53,292 nt of DNA from Flavobacterium sp. 9AF (GCF_902506265.1 NZ_LR733612.1:1-53292), one strand, 5' to 3'. Counted from the stretch's first letter, positions 19,580 through 29,861 are shown. The notes: generated from the letters alone by a model not told the origin. Program-made: numbers and translations.

Positions 19580-20162
19580 ACAAATCAAATACTTATTCAA
19601 ATTATATCTTAATGCATTTTTTTCAAAATGTCTTTACGTTTTATATGTTAAGAATAATCCAGTTATAATTAAAGATATAGAGTATAATTTAGAACATCGA
19701 AAAATTAAAAAGAAAAATGGTTTATTTAAAAATTTTTCTCATTTAATGATCCATTATCCAGAATTTGTGTTTGTTTTTTTTAAAAGAATTAATAAGAATG
19801 GAGGATTCTTTTATTGGTTTTATAATAATCAAACTTTCTGTTGTAAAATATTTTCAAGTACCACTATTGCTGGTGGTATAGTTTGTTATCATCCATTTGC
19901 AAGTGTAATTAATGCTAAAGAAATTGGAGAAAATTTTGTTTTTAGAAACAGTATTACGATAGGGAACAAAAACAATGATAATTCCCAAATACCTACAATT
20001 GGAAACAATGTTGAAATTGGTGCAAATGCCGTAATTATTGGTAGAATTACTATTGGGGATAATGTTATTATTGGTGCAGGAGCAATAGTAACTAAGAATA
20101 TCCCTTCAAATTCTATTGCATATGGTAATCCTTTAATAATTAAAGATAGAATAAATGTCTAA
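19569..20162 (+). CDS. Serine-acetyltransferase-like LbH acyltransferase
   Basis: 197 residues from a TTG at 19569, overlapping the previous stop by 11 nt. An N-terminal part of about 100 residues without clear motifs leads into hexapeptide repeats: [31 protein letters not shown] and [16 protein letters not shown]. The arrangement resembles CysE-like acyltransferases common in capsule loci, but here surrounded by sugar enzymes. It probably acetylates a sugar rather than serine. The donor is likely acetyl-CoA. Confidence 0.85.
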   Translation: MNSKQIKYLFKLYLNAFFSKCLYVLYVKNNPVIIKDIEYNLEHRKIKKKNGLFKNFSHLMIHYPEFVFVFFKRINKNGGFFYWFYNNQTFCCKIFSSTTIAGGIVCYHPFASVINAKEIGENFVFRNSITIGNKNNDNSQIPTIGNNVEIGANAVIIGRITIGDNVIIGAGAIVTKNIPSNSIAYGNPLIIKDRINV

Positions 20163-21102
20163 AAAACTATCAATAATTACACCTCATAAAGACGATATTG
20201 ATGGACTTTTTTCAATTTTTAAAATGTTATCCAATCAAACGTCAAATTATTGGGAATGGATAATTATTGACGATTTTTCTTCTGAAAAAAACCGATTAAT
20301 ATTAAGAGATTTTGAATCTAATCTTCTTGATGATAATGTAAAAGTTATTTTCAATAAAGAGAATTTCGGCCCATCGAAATCAAGGAATACAGGTGTTTTT
20401 TATGCTACATGTCAAAATATTATATTTTTAGATTCTGACGATGAAATTACTCCAAAATTTGTACAACACAGATTAATAACAGTAAACGATTTTACCGTTT
20501 TTTTGAATTTTAAAATTAAAGATAAAAATGGACAAATTGGAAGCTTTTCTAATATTAATACTGATTTTTTGACTAATTTTTTAAAAGCTAAATTTTCTTG
20601 GCAAACTACTGCAGTATTATGGAATAAAGATTTTTTGCAATCGATTAATCTATTTAACGAAGAATTAATACTACTAGAAGATATTGAATTGGTTATTAAA
20701 GCATTGTTTATAAGTAAAAATTTTAAAGTACTTTATGATAATGAGGTAGATTATTATTATTATTTAAAGCCTATTGATATAAAAAAAAGGAATATTCAAA
20801 AAGTGGCTACATCAGTTGATATATTAGTAAATTCACTTTGTAATAATAAAAATTTAAATCTTTCAAAAAGCGAATTAAAATTTCTAAGCAGTTATTATTA
20901 TCTTTCAGTAAAATATATTTTTAGATCTAAAGAATATGGTAAAATAAAATTTGTTTATGGCAATTTAAATACTATTTTTAAAAATAAATGCATTAACTAT
21001 AAAGAGTATATATTGGGTAACATAATTTTAAAATTATTTTCGCTCAGATTAATAAAAGATACTATATTCTTAAGGATAAATAGATACCTATATAAAAAAT
21101 AA
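20155..21102 (+). CDS. GT2-family glycosyltransferase
   Basis: 315 residues. [12 protein letters not shown] at the start, [14 protein letters not shown] near 38-51 and [11 protein letters not shown] near 99-109 give the GT-A nucleotide-binding and DXD metal sites. [18 protein letters not shown] near 170 carries the ED pair often used as catalytic base region in GT2 enzymes. It overlaps the acyltransferase gene by 8 nt and is followed after one base by a methyltransferase gene. Acceptor unknown. Confidence 0.88.
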   Translation: MSKKLSIITPHKDDIDGLFSIFKMLSNQTSNYWEWIIIDDFSSEKNRLILRDFESNLLDDNVKVIFNKENFGPSKSRNTGVFYATCQNIIFLDSDDEITPKFVQHRLITVNDFTVFLNFKIKDKNGQIGSFSNINTDFLTNFLKAKFSWQTTAVLWNKDFLQSINLFNEELILLEDIELVIKALFISKNFKVLYDNEVDYYYYLKPIDIKKRNIQKVATSVDILVNSLCNNKNLNLSKSELKFLSSYYYLSVKYIFRSKEYGKIKFVYGNLNTIFKNKCINYKEYILGNIILKLFSLRLIKDTIFLRINRYLYKK

Positions 21103-21103
21103 T

Positions 21104-21859
21104 ATGGATAGACTAACGGATCAAGATTATTGGGAAAAATATTATTCAAAAGCCATTACCCAAAAAAGTCAAATTTCAACAGTAGTTTCGGAATATGATA
21201 AATATTGGGATATTTTGATAAATCAAAATGATAATAAGGAAAAAAAAACAATTATTGAATTAGGAGGTTATCCAGGAAGATATTTGGCTTATCTAGCTGA
21301 TAAATATAATTTAACTCCTACTTGTTTAGATTTTAATTCAGATACCATTAAAATTAAAGAAAGTATGACTGCTTTTGGAATTGAAGATTATAAAATTATT
21401 CAGGCAGACATCTTAAATTTTATCCCAACAGAAAAATACGATATTGTAATATCAAACGGTTTTATAGAGCATTTTGAGGATTTTAAAACTGTTTTAAATA
21501 ATCATTCGAACTATTTAAAAAAAGGGGGAACTATGCTTGTAATGATTCCAAATAAAAGATGGCTAAGGAAGTGGTACGGTTATTTAGTAGATTATGAAAA
21601 TTTAAAAGCACATAATTTAAGATGTATGTCAAAAAATACATTTAAAGATTTCGCACAAAAAAATAATTTAATTTTAATTGAAAATACTTTTTTTGGAGGA
21701 TTTCCGTTTTCCGTGCATCAAAAATTAAATTTTTTTCAAAAAATAGTTTACAATGCTACAAGAGCAATTTTTAAAAAAGCAAATCCTTTTCTAAAAAGAA
21801 ACCCATCTGCTTTTTACAGTAGTTCCTTAATTTCTATTTACAAAAAAAATGAAGACTAA
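21104..21859 (+). CDS. SAM-dependent methyltransferase (class I)
   Basis: 251 residues. IIELGGYPGRYLAYLA near 49-64 is motif I of the Rossmann-type SAM fold, CLDFNSDT near 73 is the acidic end of strand 2, and YDIVISNGFIEHF near 109-121 is motif IV with a following EHF typical of small-molecule methyltransferases. It may methylate a sugar of the growing or terminal glycan. No signal peptide is present. It overlaps the following GT4 gene by 11 nt. Confidence 0.85.
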   Translation: MDRLTDQDYWEKYYSKAITQKSQISTVVSEYDKYWDILINQNDNKEKKTIIELGGYPGRYLAYLADKYNLTPTCLDFNSDTIKIKESMTAFGIEDYKIIQADILNFIPTEKYDIVISNGFIEHFEDFKTVLNNHSNYLKKGGTMLVMIPNKRWLRKWYGYLVDYENLKAHNLRCMSKNTFKDFAQKNNLILIENTFFGGFPFSVHQKLNFFQKIVYNATRAIFKKANPFLKRNPSAFYSSSLISIYKKNED

Positions 21860-22931
21860 AATACTTTATACTATTCCAAATTTTGACACAGCTGGAAGCG
21901 GTAAAGTGCTATACGATTTAGCCAAAGGACTAAATAAAGATAAATTCGAGGTCATTATTGCATGTTCTAATAATAAAGGAGCGTTTTTTAAAGAAGTTGA
22001 AAATTTGGGATTGCCAATATTTATTAAGCCAATAACAAAACCATTACGCCCTTATTATTCTTTTTTATTTAGATTAAAAGAGGATATAAGTTTTATAAAA
22101 AAACATAAGATTGATATTGTTCATTCTTGGCATTGGAGTAGCGATTGGTCTGAAGTATTAGCTGCCCGATTAGGCGGAGCTAAATTTATTTATACTAAAA
22201 AAGCAATGACTTGGGGTAATATTCATTGGAAAATAAAAAGTTATCTAAGCAATTTTATTATTACTATTAATGACGAGATGAAAAATTATTTTCCAAATAA
22301 GAGTTCTCAAAAATTAATACCCCTAGGATTAGATACAAATTATTATGATCCCAATTTATTTGTACAAAAAAAGGATAATTCCACTTTTAAAATAATAACA
22401 GTTGCTAATTTGGTTCCAGTAAAAGGAATAGAAGTGTTAATTAATGCTGTTAAATTGATTAATAATAAAAATATTTATCTTGAGGTTGTGGGAGATGATA
22501 GATCAACATATGCCTCAGATTTAAAAAAAAAGGTTATTGCTCTTGGATTAGAAAACCATATCTCTTTTTTAGGAAAACATAATGATGTGAGACCTTTTCT
22601 TGCTCAAGCAGATTTGTATGTAATTCCTACTTTAAATGAAGGACGTAAGGAAGGAATGCCTATGGCTTTAGTAGAAGCTATGTCTATGGGGAAATCTGTT
22701 TTGGGTTCAGATATTTCTGGAATAAATTATGTTTTAAAAGACTTTAAAAACTTATTGTTTGAAGCAAAAAATGAAAAACAATTGGCAGAAAAAATTAAGG
22801 AATGTTTTCAAATGACTATGGAAGAAAGAGTAAATTTAGGTAATCGATTAAGGCAATATTGTTTGGATAATTTTTCTTATGATGAATTTATAAACAACCA
22901 TGAAGCATTATATACTAATTTATTAAATTAA
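21849..22931 (+). CDS. GT4-family glycosyltransferase
   Basis: 360 residues. The start ILYTIPNFDTAGSGKVLYDLA holds the glycine loop; HSWHWSSDWSEVLAARLGG follows near 94-112. The donor half has VANLVPVKGIE, LEVVGDD, ISFLGKHNDVRPFL and NEGRKEGMPMALVEAMSMG near 258-276, matching the GT4 signature with a two-residue extension before the glycine-Met-Pro. It is cytosolic by sequence and sits between methyltransferase and asparagine-synthase-like genes. Confidence 0.9.
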   Translation: MKTKILYTIPNFDTAGSGKVLYDLAKGLNKDKFEVIIACSNNKGAFFKEVENLGLPIFIKPITKPLRPYYSFLFRLKEDISFIKKHKIDIVHSWHWSSDWSEVLAARLGGAKFIYTKKAMTWGNIHWKIKSYLSNFIITINDEMKNYFPNKSSQKLIPLGLDTNYYDPNLFVQKKDNSTFKIITVANLVPVKGIEVLINAVKLINNKNIYLEVVGDDRSTYASDLKKKVIALGLENHISFLGKHNDVRPFLAQADLYVIPTLNEGRKEGMPMALVEAMSMGKSVLGSDISGINYVLKDFKNLLFEAKNEKQLAEKIKECFQMTMEERVNLGNRLRQYCLDNFSYDEFINNHEALYTNLLN

Positions 22932-22933
22932 AA

Positions 22934-24319
22934 GTGAAACGTTCTTTTCAAAATCCAATTATTCCTACTTTACCAACTTTTATTGGTGAAAAACAGACAC
23001 TTAATTATAAAGCAATATGTGTATTTGCTGCTACAGGATTCTTTTTGGATCAAGATACTTATTATAATGAACAAACAGCTCTAAAGCCAGCAACTAATTA
23101 TATTCTTAATGGAAATAAAATAGAAGATGAAGTTACCTATTTTAAATGGTATTACAATCCTATTGAGAGACCATTGCAACAAATAGTACAAGAGTTTGCT
23201 GAATTATTTGAAACAATTATTAAAGAGCAAGTCCAAGACCAAATTGTAATTTTACCTTTGTCAGGAGGATTAGATAGTCGCACACAAGCTGCAGCTTTAT
23301 ATCATTTAGGTAATGAAGTGAACGCTTATAGTTATGAATTTCTAAATGGACATAATGAAACACTTTATAGCGAACAGATAGCAAAAGCATGTGGCTTTTC
23401 ATTTCAAAAGTGGGTTGTCCCAAAAGGCTATTTATGGGATAAAATTACCGAACTAGCTAAAATTAATAACTGTTATTCAGAATTCACTCATCCTAGACAA
23501 ATGGCTTTTATTGAAAAGTATGCTCAAATGGGTGATGTTTTTAATTTAGGACATTGGGGAGATGTTTTATTTGACGATATGCATGTTGAAGAAGATTTAT
23601 CCAATGAACAACAAATTGAAATATTGGTTAAAAAAGTAGTTAAAAAAGGAGGTATAGAATTAGCAAATTCACTTTGGAAATCTTGGAATTTGCAAGGAAA
23701 TTTTGAAATATATTTGAAGGATAGAATTCGAATCCTACTTGAAAATATAAACATTCCTACAAGTGCCAATGCTCAAATAAGAGCATTTAAAAGCCTATAT
23801 TGGGCACCAAGATGGACAAGTACAAATTTGTCAATTTTTAAATCGGTAAAACCTATTTCTTTGCCATATTATGATGACAGAATGTGCAAATTTATTTGTA
23901 CGATTCCTGAAAAGTATTTAAATGGGAGACAAATACAAATTGAGTATTTAAAATTAAGAATGCCTGAGTTAGCCAAAATTACATGGCAAGAAAAAAGACC
24001 ATTCAATTTATACACATACAAGAATAATAAATTTCCTTATAATTTTCCTTTTAGGGTGCTAGACAAACTTAAACGTATAGTTTCTTCTAAAAAGTTTATT
24101 CAACGTAATTGGGAATTACAATTTTTAGGAGAATCAAATGAAAAAGAATTAAAACAATGGTTGTTTGAAAATGATAATTTCAAAAATCTGGTAGAACCAC
24201 AATTGGTCTTCGAACACTATTCCAATTTTAAAAATAGAGATGCTGTTTATTATTCACATAGTGTAAGTATGCTGTTAACTTTATCTTTGTTTGCTAAAAT
24301 TAACCAATATGAAAAGTAA
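22934..24319 (+). CDS. Asparagine-synthase-like ATP-dependent amidotransferase without glutaminase domain
   Basis: 461 residues from a GTG start. VILPLSGGLDSRTQAAAL (about 99-116) is the PP-loop SGGXDS that binds ATP in the synthetase half of AsnB. The usual N-terminal glutaminase with catalytic Cys2 is absent; the first 90 residues show no Ntn-hydrolase pattern. Downstream, YDDRMCKFICTIPEKYL (about 313-329) is a segment typical of the family's C-terminal domain. It may amidate a uronic acid or another carboxylate of the glycan with ammonia from another source. Function inferred from the PP-loop and the context. Confidence 0.8.
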   Translation: MKRSFQNPIIPTLPTFIGEKQTLNYKAICVFAATGFFLDQDTYYNEQTALKPATNYILNGNKIEDEVTYFKWYYNPIERPLQQIVQEFAELFETIIKEQVQDQIVILPLSGGLDSRTQAAALYHLGNEVNAYSYEFLNGHNETLYSEQIAKACGFSFQKWVVPKGYLWDKITELAKINNCYSEFTHPRQMAFIEKYAQMGDVFNLGHWGDVLFDDMHVEEDLSNEQQIEILVKKVVKKGGIELANSLWKSWNLQGNFEIYLKDRIRILLENINIPTSANAQIRAFKSLYWAPRWTSTNLSIFKSVKPISLPYYDDRMCKFICTIPEKYLNGRQIQIEYLKLRMPELAKITWQEKRPFNLYTYKNNKFPYNFPFRVLDKLKRIVSSKKFIQRNWELQFLGESNEKELKQWLFENDNFKNLVEPQLVFEHYSNFKNRDAVYYSHSVSMLLTLSLFAKINQYEK

Positions 24320-25493
24320 AAAGATAGCCATTTATTCAGGTGAAATACCATCTACTACTTTTATTGAAAGATTAATTATGGGTTTAGCAGAATCAAATAA
24401 TAAAATTTATTTGTTTGGTAAACAAAATAAAAAAATTGACTATCCCAAAAAAGTGAAATTAATTACTTATTCTAATAAAATAAGTAAAGCAATATTATTA
24501 TTTAAATATACAGTTTTAGTAACTATTTTTAAAAATAAAGACAAAAAGAAATTAGACCAATATATTCAACTTCAGCCAAATAATATTAGGATTAAAAAAA
24601 TAAAATACTATCCTGTTTTATGGCATAGCCCGGATATATTTCATTTGCAATGGGCTAAAGGTATAGAAGATTGGATGTGGGTACAAGAATTTGGGATAAA
24701 ATTAGTCTTAAGTTTACGTGGTGCTCATATTAATTATTCACCAATCACCTTTCCTAAATTTAAAGATATTTATATATCTTGTTTTCCAAAGATTGATGGT
24801 TTTCATGCTGTCTCAAATGCTATTTCAAAACAATCTCTTTCTTATAAAGCTGATGAAAAGAAAATAAGAACTATTTATAGCGGTTTAAACTTAGATAATT
24901 TAAAATATGAAGCTAAAGAGTTTGAAGATTTAACTAAGAATTTATCTATTGTTTCAATTGGACGAACTCATTGGGTTAAAGGCTATAATTATGCATTAGA
25001 TGGAATGAAACATTTAGATTCTAAAAATATTTCATTCAATTACACAATCGTAGGAATAAATAATGAAGAAGAAATTCTTTTTCAAAGAAATCAATTAAAT
25101 TTAGAATCTAAAATTTTTTTTAAAAATCAATTGCCATTTCAAGAAGTTTTAGAATTAATTAGAAAAGCACATATTATTTTGCTTCCTAGTGTGGAAGAAG
25201 GAATTGCAAATGTAGTTTTAGAAGCTATGGCTTTGGGAACTTTAGTTGTTTCTACAGATTGTGGAGGAATGCAAGAGGTAGTAAAAGATGGAGAAAATGG
25301 TTTTGTTGTTCCTGTAAGAGATGCTCAAGCTATAGCTCAAGCTATATTGAGAGCTAGAGATTTAACATTGAAAGAGTATAACGAAATGACAAAAAATGCT
25401 AGATTGATTATAGAAAGACAACATGCTACAGAAAAAATGATAGGTGATTTTAATTCGTTTTATAATATCATTTTAAATAAAGAACTATCATGA
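24309..25493 (+). CDS. GT4-family glycosyltransferase
   Basis: 394 residues from ATG 24309 (MKSKKIAIYSGEIPS), chosen over an in-frame TTG at 24291 that lies deeper in the previous gene. Key sites are FHLQWAKGIEDW near 110, LRGAHINYSP near 137, IYSGLNLDNL, SIGRTHWVKGYNYAL near 218 and EEGIANVVLEAMALG near 297-311 (EX7E). It overlaps the asparagine-synthase-like gene by 11 nt and the next GT4 gene by 4 nt. The next enzyme shares the ARLHWIKG/GRTHWVKG pattern, so the two may be related by duplication. Confidence 0.9.
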   Translation: MKSKKIAIYSGEIPSTTFIERLIMGLAESNNKIYLFGKQNKKIDYPKKVKLITYSNKISKAILLFKYTVLVTIFKNKDKKKLDQYIQLQPNNIRIKKIKYYPVLWHSPDIFHLQWAKGIEDWMWVQEFGIKLVLSLRGAHINYSPITFPKFKDIYISCFPKIDGFHAVSNAISKQSLSYKADEKKIRTIYSGLNLDNLKYEAKEFEDLTKNLSIVSIGRTHWVKGYNYALDGMKHLDSKNISFNYTIVGINNEEEILFQRNQLNLESKIFFKNQLPFQEVLELIRKAHIILLPSVEEGIANVVLEAMALGTLVVSTDCGGMQEVVKDGENGFVVPVRDAQAIAQAILRARDLTLKEYNEMTKNARLIIERQHATEKMIGDFNSFYNIILNKELS

Positions 25494-26662
25494 AAATAGG
25501 TATTGTACTTCCTTCAGTTCCTGCATATTCTGAAACATTTTTTGTTTCAAAAATAAATGGTTTGCAAGAAAATGGCTTTCAAGTAGTATTATTTGTAAAT
25601 GATTACCAAGAGAATTCCAAAATTAATTGTCAAATAATTTCTGCACCTAAATTTTCTAAAAATAAACTTAAAAATGCTTTTATAAGTATTTATTATCTTT
25701 TTAGAAGCCTTTTTTTAAAATTTAAACCCGTAAAGAAAATGTATTTTTTGGATAAAAAGGATAATTTGTCTTTTTCTGATAGGATAAAGAATATAATTAT
25801 AAACAGTCATATTTTAAATCATGAATTGGATTGGTTGCATTTTGGTTTTGGTACAATGGCTATTTATAGAGAAAATGTTGCAGAAGCAATTGGAGCAAAA
25901 ATGGCAATTAGTTTTAGAGGGTTTGATCATTATGTGTATCCATTAAAAGATAAAAAATGTTATGAATTGGTATTCTCAAAAAAAATCAAATTTCATGTCT
26001 TATCTGAAGGGATGAAGAAAGATTTACTTAGTTTTGGAATTGAAGAAAAAAATATTGTTAAGATTACACCAGCTATAGATGAGAATTTGTTTTTCAGCGA
26101 TTTAAAATTTGTTGATAAGCCAGTTTTTTTAACTATTGCGAGATTGCATTGGATAAAAGGACTAGATTATATAATTGAGTCTTTATCAATTTTAAAAGCA
26201 AAAGGACACAATTTTGAATATAGAATTATTGGTGAAGGCATTGAGAAAGAAAAATTACAATTTCTAGTGCACCAATTAGGATTGAATGATAAAGTGGTTT
26301 TTTTAGGAAAATTATCACCAATTCAAGTTAAAGAGGAATTAGAGAATGCTTCTTATTATATACAATACAGCCATCAAGAAGGTTTTTGTAATGCTGTCTT
26401 AGAAGCCCAATCCATGGGTAAAATTTGTCTAGTAAGTGATGCTGACGGACTCATTGAAAATGTAATAGATAATGAGACTGGATTTGTAGTGCCTAAAAGA
26501 AATTCAGAAATTTTAGCCAATAAAATAATATTAGCCTTAAAGTTGGGTACTGATGCAAAAGAAATATTAATTAATAATGCAAAAAAAAGGATAGCAACTA
26601 ATTTTAGTATTGAAGATCAAAAAATAAAATTTATCGATTTTTATAAAAACCAATTCAATTGA
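25490..26662 (+). CDS. GT4-family glycosyltransferase
   Basis: 390 residues. IGIVLPSVPAYSETFF opens the protein; ISFRGFDHYVYPL is near 139-151; TIARLHWIKGLDYIIE near 216 begins the donor half; QEGFCNAVLEAQSMG near 298-312 is the EX7E element. Colanic-acid-type WcaL/AmsK enzymes share the SETFF opening, so it belongs near that group. Coupled to both neighbours by 4-nt overlaps. Donor sugar not determined. Confidence 0.9.
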   Translation: MKIGIVLPSVPAYSETFFVSKINGLQENGFQVVLFVNDYQENSKINCQIISAPKFSKNKLKNAFISIYYLFRSLFLKFKPVKKMYFLDKKDNLSFSDRIKNIIINSHILNHELDWLHFGFGTMAIYRENVAEAIGAKMAISFRGFDHYVYPLKDKKCYELVFSKKIKFHVLSEGMKKDLLSFGIEEKNIVKITPAIDENLFFSDLKFVDKPVFLTIARLHWIKGLDYIIESLSILKAKGHNFEYRIIGEGIEKEKLQFLVHQLGLNDKVVFLGKLSPIQVKEELENASYYIQYSHQEGFCNAVLEAQSMGKICLVSDADGLIENVIDNETGFVVPKRNSEILANKIILALKLGTDAKEILINNAKKRIATNFSIEDQKIKFIDFYKNQFN

Positions 26663-27708
26663 AAATATTTATAGCACATAAAAACATACCAATTGAGAAT
26701 GTAAAAAACCTATTTATATTGGTTAGGCCTTTCTATTCTTCGCATTGGAAAGATGACTATGAATTTATTGGTATGAATGGTTTGTCAATTTATATGACTT
26801 CTTCAATCAAAGAAGCAGATATCATCTTATTACCATTTTCAATTAATTATTATTTAAATACAGGAAAAAAACATTTGTTATTAGAAATAAATACAATTGG
26901 TATTCAGGAAAATAAAATGATACACTCTTTTGTTAGTGATGATTTTGGGCCTAAATATCCAGAATTTTCAAATATTATTTATTACAGAATGAGTGGATTT
27001 TATTCTAAATTAAGTAAAAATAATAAAGGTTTTCCTGTAGCTTTATCTGATCATTTTCAACGGTTTTATACTATTGACAATCCAATACCTAAATCTAAAA
27101 ATGTATTACCTATAGTCGGTTTTTGTGGACATGCAACTAGAGATTTTTCAAAGCGAAATAAAGAAATTATAAAATGTATTATTGAAAATATTAAAAGATT
27201 TGTTAAAAACCCCTTCAATCGAGTTTATGAGCCACTTTTTGCTTCAGCATATGAAAGAGCTACAGTTTTAGAATATTTAGAAAATTCTGCTTTAATAAAA
27301 ACAAATTTTATATTTAGATCATTATATAGAGGAGGAGCAAAATCAGTAGAAGATAGGTTAAAAACAACATTAGAATATTACAATAATATAAATGAATCCG
27401 ATTATGTGCTTTGCATTAGAGGAGCAGGTAATTTTTCGGTTCGTTTTTATGAAACTTTAATGATGGGTAAAATACCTATTTTTGTAAATACAGATTGTTT
27501 ATTACCTTTTAATAATAAAATAAATTGGAAAAAACATGTGGTTTGGTTAGAATGGAAGGATAGGAAAAACATAGCTAAAATTGTTTCTGGGTTTCATTCC
27601 AAATTATCAGATGAGGATTTTATTAAATTACAGTTAGAAAACAGAAAATTATGGAAAGAAACACTTTCTATAGAAGGAATGCTAGAAATGATTTCAAATG
27701 ATATTTAG
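26659..27708 (+). CDS. Exostosin-like (GT47-type) glycosyltransferase
   Basis: 349 residues from a TTG that overlaps the previous stop by 4 nt. The pattern SIKEADIILLPFSINYYL near 50-67, then VGFCGHATRDFSKR near 153-166 and CIRGAGNFSVRFYETLMMGKIPIFV near 252-276 fits the exostosin fold, where an RG--N-S-R-YE-L--G-IPV segment binds the nucleotide sugar. Exostosin-type enzymes are far more familiar from eukaryotes but occur in bacterial capsule loci. I am confident of the fold, less so of the family subdivision. Confidence 0.78.
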   Translation: MKIFIAHKNIPIENVKNLFILVRPFYSSHWKDDYEFIGMNGLSIYMTSSIKEADIILLPFSINYYLNTGKKHLLLEINTIGIQENKMIHSFVSDDFGPKYPEFSNIIYYRMSGFYSKLSKNNKGFPVALSDHFQRFYTIDNPIPKSKNVLPIVGFCGHATRDFSKRNKEIIKCIIENIKRFVKNPFNRVYEPLFASAYERATVLEYLENSALIKTNFIFRSLYRGGAKSVEDRLKTTLEYYNNINESDYVLCIRGAGNFSVRFYETLMMGKIPIFVNTDCLLPFNNKINWKKHVVWLEWKDRKNIAKIVSGFHSKLSDEDFIKLQLENRKLWKETLSIEGMLEMISNDI

Positions 27709-29035
27709 TTACTTAAAATATTTAAAACCTATTTGGTATTTTAATTTAATGCCAAAAGTTGATCATTGTTATTTTCCATCAAAAAAACAATTGGAAGAAG
27801 ATGATTTTCATCTTGAAATGGATGATAATTATATTTCAGAAATAGCTAAATATCACGATTTAGCATGGCAAGCATTTCAATCAGGTTTTATTTCAAATAA
27901 AAATGAAAAAGGGATAGATGTTTGGGGAGGATATAATTTTTCTCCCGAAGATGAATTTCGATTCTTGAGAAAAAATTTCCATAGAGCTTGGGTAATTTAT
28001 GTTTTGCTTATTAGGTTGTTTTCTTTTCATAATCCTTTTAAAGAAATCAAGGGGTTTTTAAAAACGAGTACCATAAAACGAGTTGATTATTCAAAAAACA
28101 TTTTAAATAATTTATCTTATGATAGTTTTGTAAGTCCTTTAGTTGCTTCAAAGCCCTTTGTATCGGTAGTAATACCTACTTTAAATAGATATGAATATCT
28201 CAAAGATGTTTTGAAAGATTTAGAAAAGCAGACATATCAAAATTTTGAAGTGATTATTGTGGATCAAACAGACGATTTTAAAGAAGAATTTTATAGCAAT
28301 TGGAAACTAAATTTAAAATTTTGGTTTCAAAAAGAAAAAGCATTGTGGAAAGCAAGAAATGAAGCCATTCAATCTGCAAAAGGAGATTATATTTTATTAT
28401 ACGATGACGATTCATTAGTTGATGAAAATTGGGTTTATGAGCATTTAAAATGTTTAGATTTTTATCAAGCCGATTTGTCTTCTGGAGTTTCTATTAGTAA
28501 AATAGGGGCAGAAATTCCTAAACATTATAGTTATTTTAGATGGAGTGATCAATTAGATACAGGTAATGTGTTGTTGAAAAAACAAATTTTTTATAGTATA
28601 GGTTTTTTTGATTTACAGTTTGAAAAACAACGTATGGGAGATGGTGAATATGGATTAAGAGCCTATCTTGCTGGTTATAGGAATATTTCAAATTGTAACG
28701 CAAAACGTATTCACCTTAAAGTAAGCCAAGGAGGTCTAAGACAAATGGGAAGTTGGGATGGTTGGAGACCCAAGAAAATCTTTGGACCAAGACCAGTTCC
28801 TAGTGTTTTATATTTGTCTAGGAAATATTTTGGTAATAAAGCTTCTATTTATTATATAATGCATTCTATTTTGCCATCATTAATACCCTATAAATTTAAA
28901 AAGAATAAGCTTTTGAAATTAATAGCGTTTTTGTTATTACCTTTATTATTACCTTTAATATTATATCAAATTTTTGTTTCTTGGAAAAAATCAACTCAAA
29001 AAATTAAAAAAGGAATGTTAATAGATAATCTATGA
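27698..29035 (+). CDS. GT2-family glycosyltransferase with extra N-terminal region
   Basis: 445 residues. The first 150 residues show no familiar motif and are rich in aromatic residues. The GT-A domain begins at VSVVIPTLNRYEYLKDVL (about 153-170), with FEVIIVDQTDDF near 183 and ILLYDDDSLVDENWV near 230-244. RMGDGEYGLRAYLAGY near 314 is the acceptor/catalytic segment. A hydrophobic stretch near 403-425 suggests membrane attachment. It overlaps the exostosin-like gene by 11 nt and the FkbM gene by 4 nt. Confidence 0.85.
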   Translation: MIFSYLKYLKPIWYFNLMPKVDHCYFPSKKQLEEDDFHLEMDDNYISEIAKYHDLAWQAFQSGFISNKNEKGIDVWGGYNFSPEDEFRFLRKNFHRAWVIYVLLIRLFSFHNPFKEIKGFLKTSTIKRVDYSKNILNNLSYDSFVSPLVASKPFVSVVIPTLNRYEYLKDVLKDLEKQTYQNFEVIIVDQTDDFKEEFYSNWKLNLKFWFQKEKALWKARNEAIQSAKGDYILLYDDDSLVDENWVYEHLKCLDFYQADLSSGVSISKIGAEIPKHYSYFRWSDQLDTGNVLLKKQIFYSIGFFDLQFEKQRMGDGEYGLRAYLAGYRNISNCNAKRIHLKVSQGGLRQMGSWDGWRPKKIFGPRPVPSVLYLSRKYFGNKASIYYIMHSILPSLIPYKFKKNKLLKLIAFLLLPLLLPLILYQIFVSWKKSTQKIKKGMLIDNL

Positions 29036-29829
29036 GAATAAAAAAAATTATTGGCGGTATTAAATTTAAAATCCTTCATAGGAAAGAAAAATTTGAAGAC
29101 AGGATTTTAAATGGAAAAAAATTAAAGGTAGTTAAGAAAACATTGCCTTCAAAAAGTGATGTTGATGATATTTGGTTTACTTTATTAGCAAAAGAATCAA
29201 AAAACATTTATGATGTGGGCTGTAACGTCGGTTATACCAGTTTAATAGCATTGACAAATGAAAATGTAGAAAAAATCATTTTAATAGATGCCAATCCTGA
29301 AGCTTTGTCATTGGCTCATAAAAATATTATATATAATGGATTAATACATAAAACAGTCTCTTTCTTAGGTTTCGTTGGAAATTCAATGAATGAAGAATTG
29401 GATTTTTATACTGTAGGTCATGGGGCTGCAGGTAGTGTTTATAAAAGTCATGCAGAAACTGCTGCTTCTATTGGAAGTTCTATAAAGGTTAAAACAGTTA
29501 CTTTAGATTTTTTAATTTCATTTTTTGAAAATATACCTGATTTTATAAAAATAGATGTTGAAGGAGCAGAATATGAGGCTTTAAAAGGACTAACAAATAC
29601 AGTAAAAAGTAATAAAATTAAAATTTTGGTTGAAATGCATTCTAATAAGGAAATGACTATGGAAATGAATGCCGAAAAAGTTATTAAGTGGTGTGAATCT
29701 GTTAATTATAATGCATGGTATATGACATCAAAAGAAAAGTTAGTTGATGCAGAATTTGTTAAACATAGAGGTAGATGTCATTTTTTATTACTCCACAAAG
29801 AAGAAGTGTTTCCTGATTATTTAAGATAA
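29032..29829 (+). CDS. FkbM-family methyltransferase
   Basis: 265 residues. IYDVGCNVGYTSLIAL near 60-75 is SAM motif I, ILIDANPEALSLAHKNI near 83-99 is motif II, and PDFIKIDVEGAEYEALKGL near 168-186 is the highly characteristic DVEGAE segment of the FkbM family. In polysaccharide loci these enzymes O-methylate sugar hydroxyls. The following gene begins after a 32-bp gap, the longest break in this stretch, with no clear promoter in it. Confidence 0.9.
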   Translation: MRIKKIIGGIKFKILHRKEKFEDRILNGKKLKVVKKTLPSKSDVDDIWFTLLAKESKNIYDVGCNVGYTSLIALTNENVEKIILIDANPEALSLAHKNIIYNGLIHKTVSFLGFVGNSMNEELDFYTVGHGAAGSVYKSHAETAASIGSSIKVKTVTLDFLISFFENIPDFIKIDVEGAEYEALKGLTNTVKSNKIKILVEMHSNKEMTMEMNAEKVIKWCESVNYNAWYMTSKEKLVDAEFVKHRGRCHFLLLHKEEVFPDYLR

Positions 29830-29861
29830 ACTGCACTTAGTTTCTTAAAATAGATTAAAAG

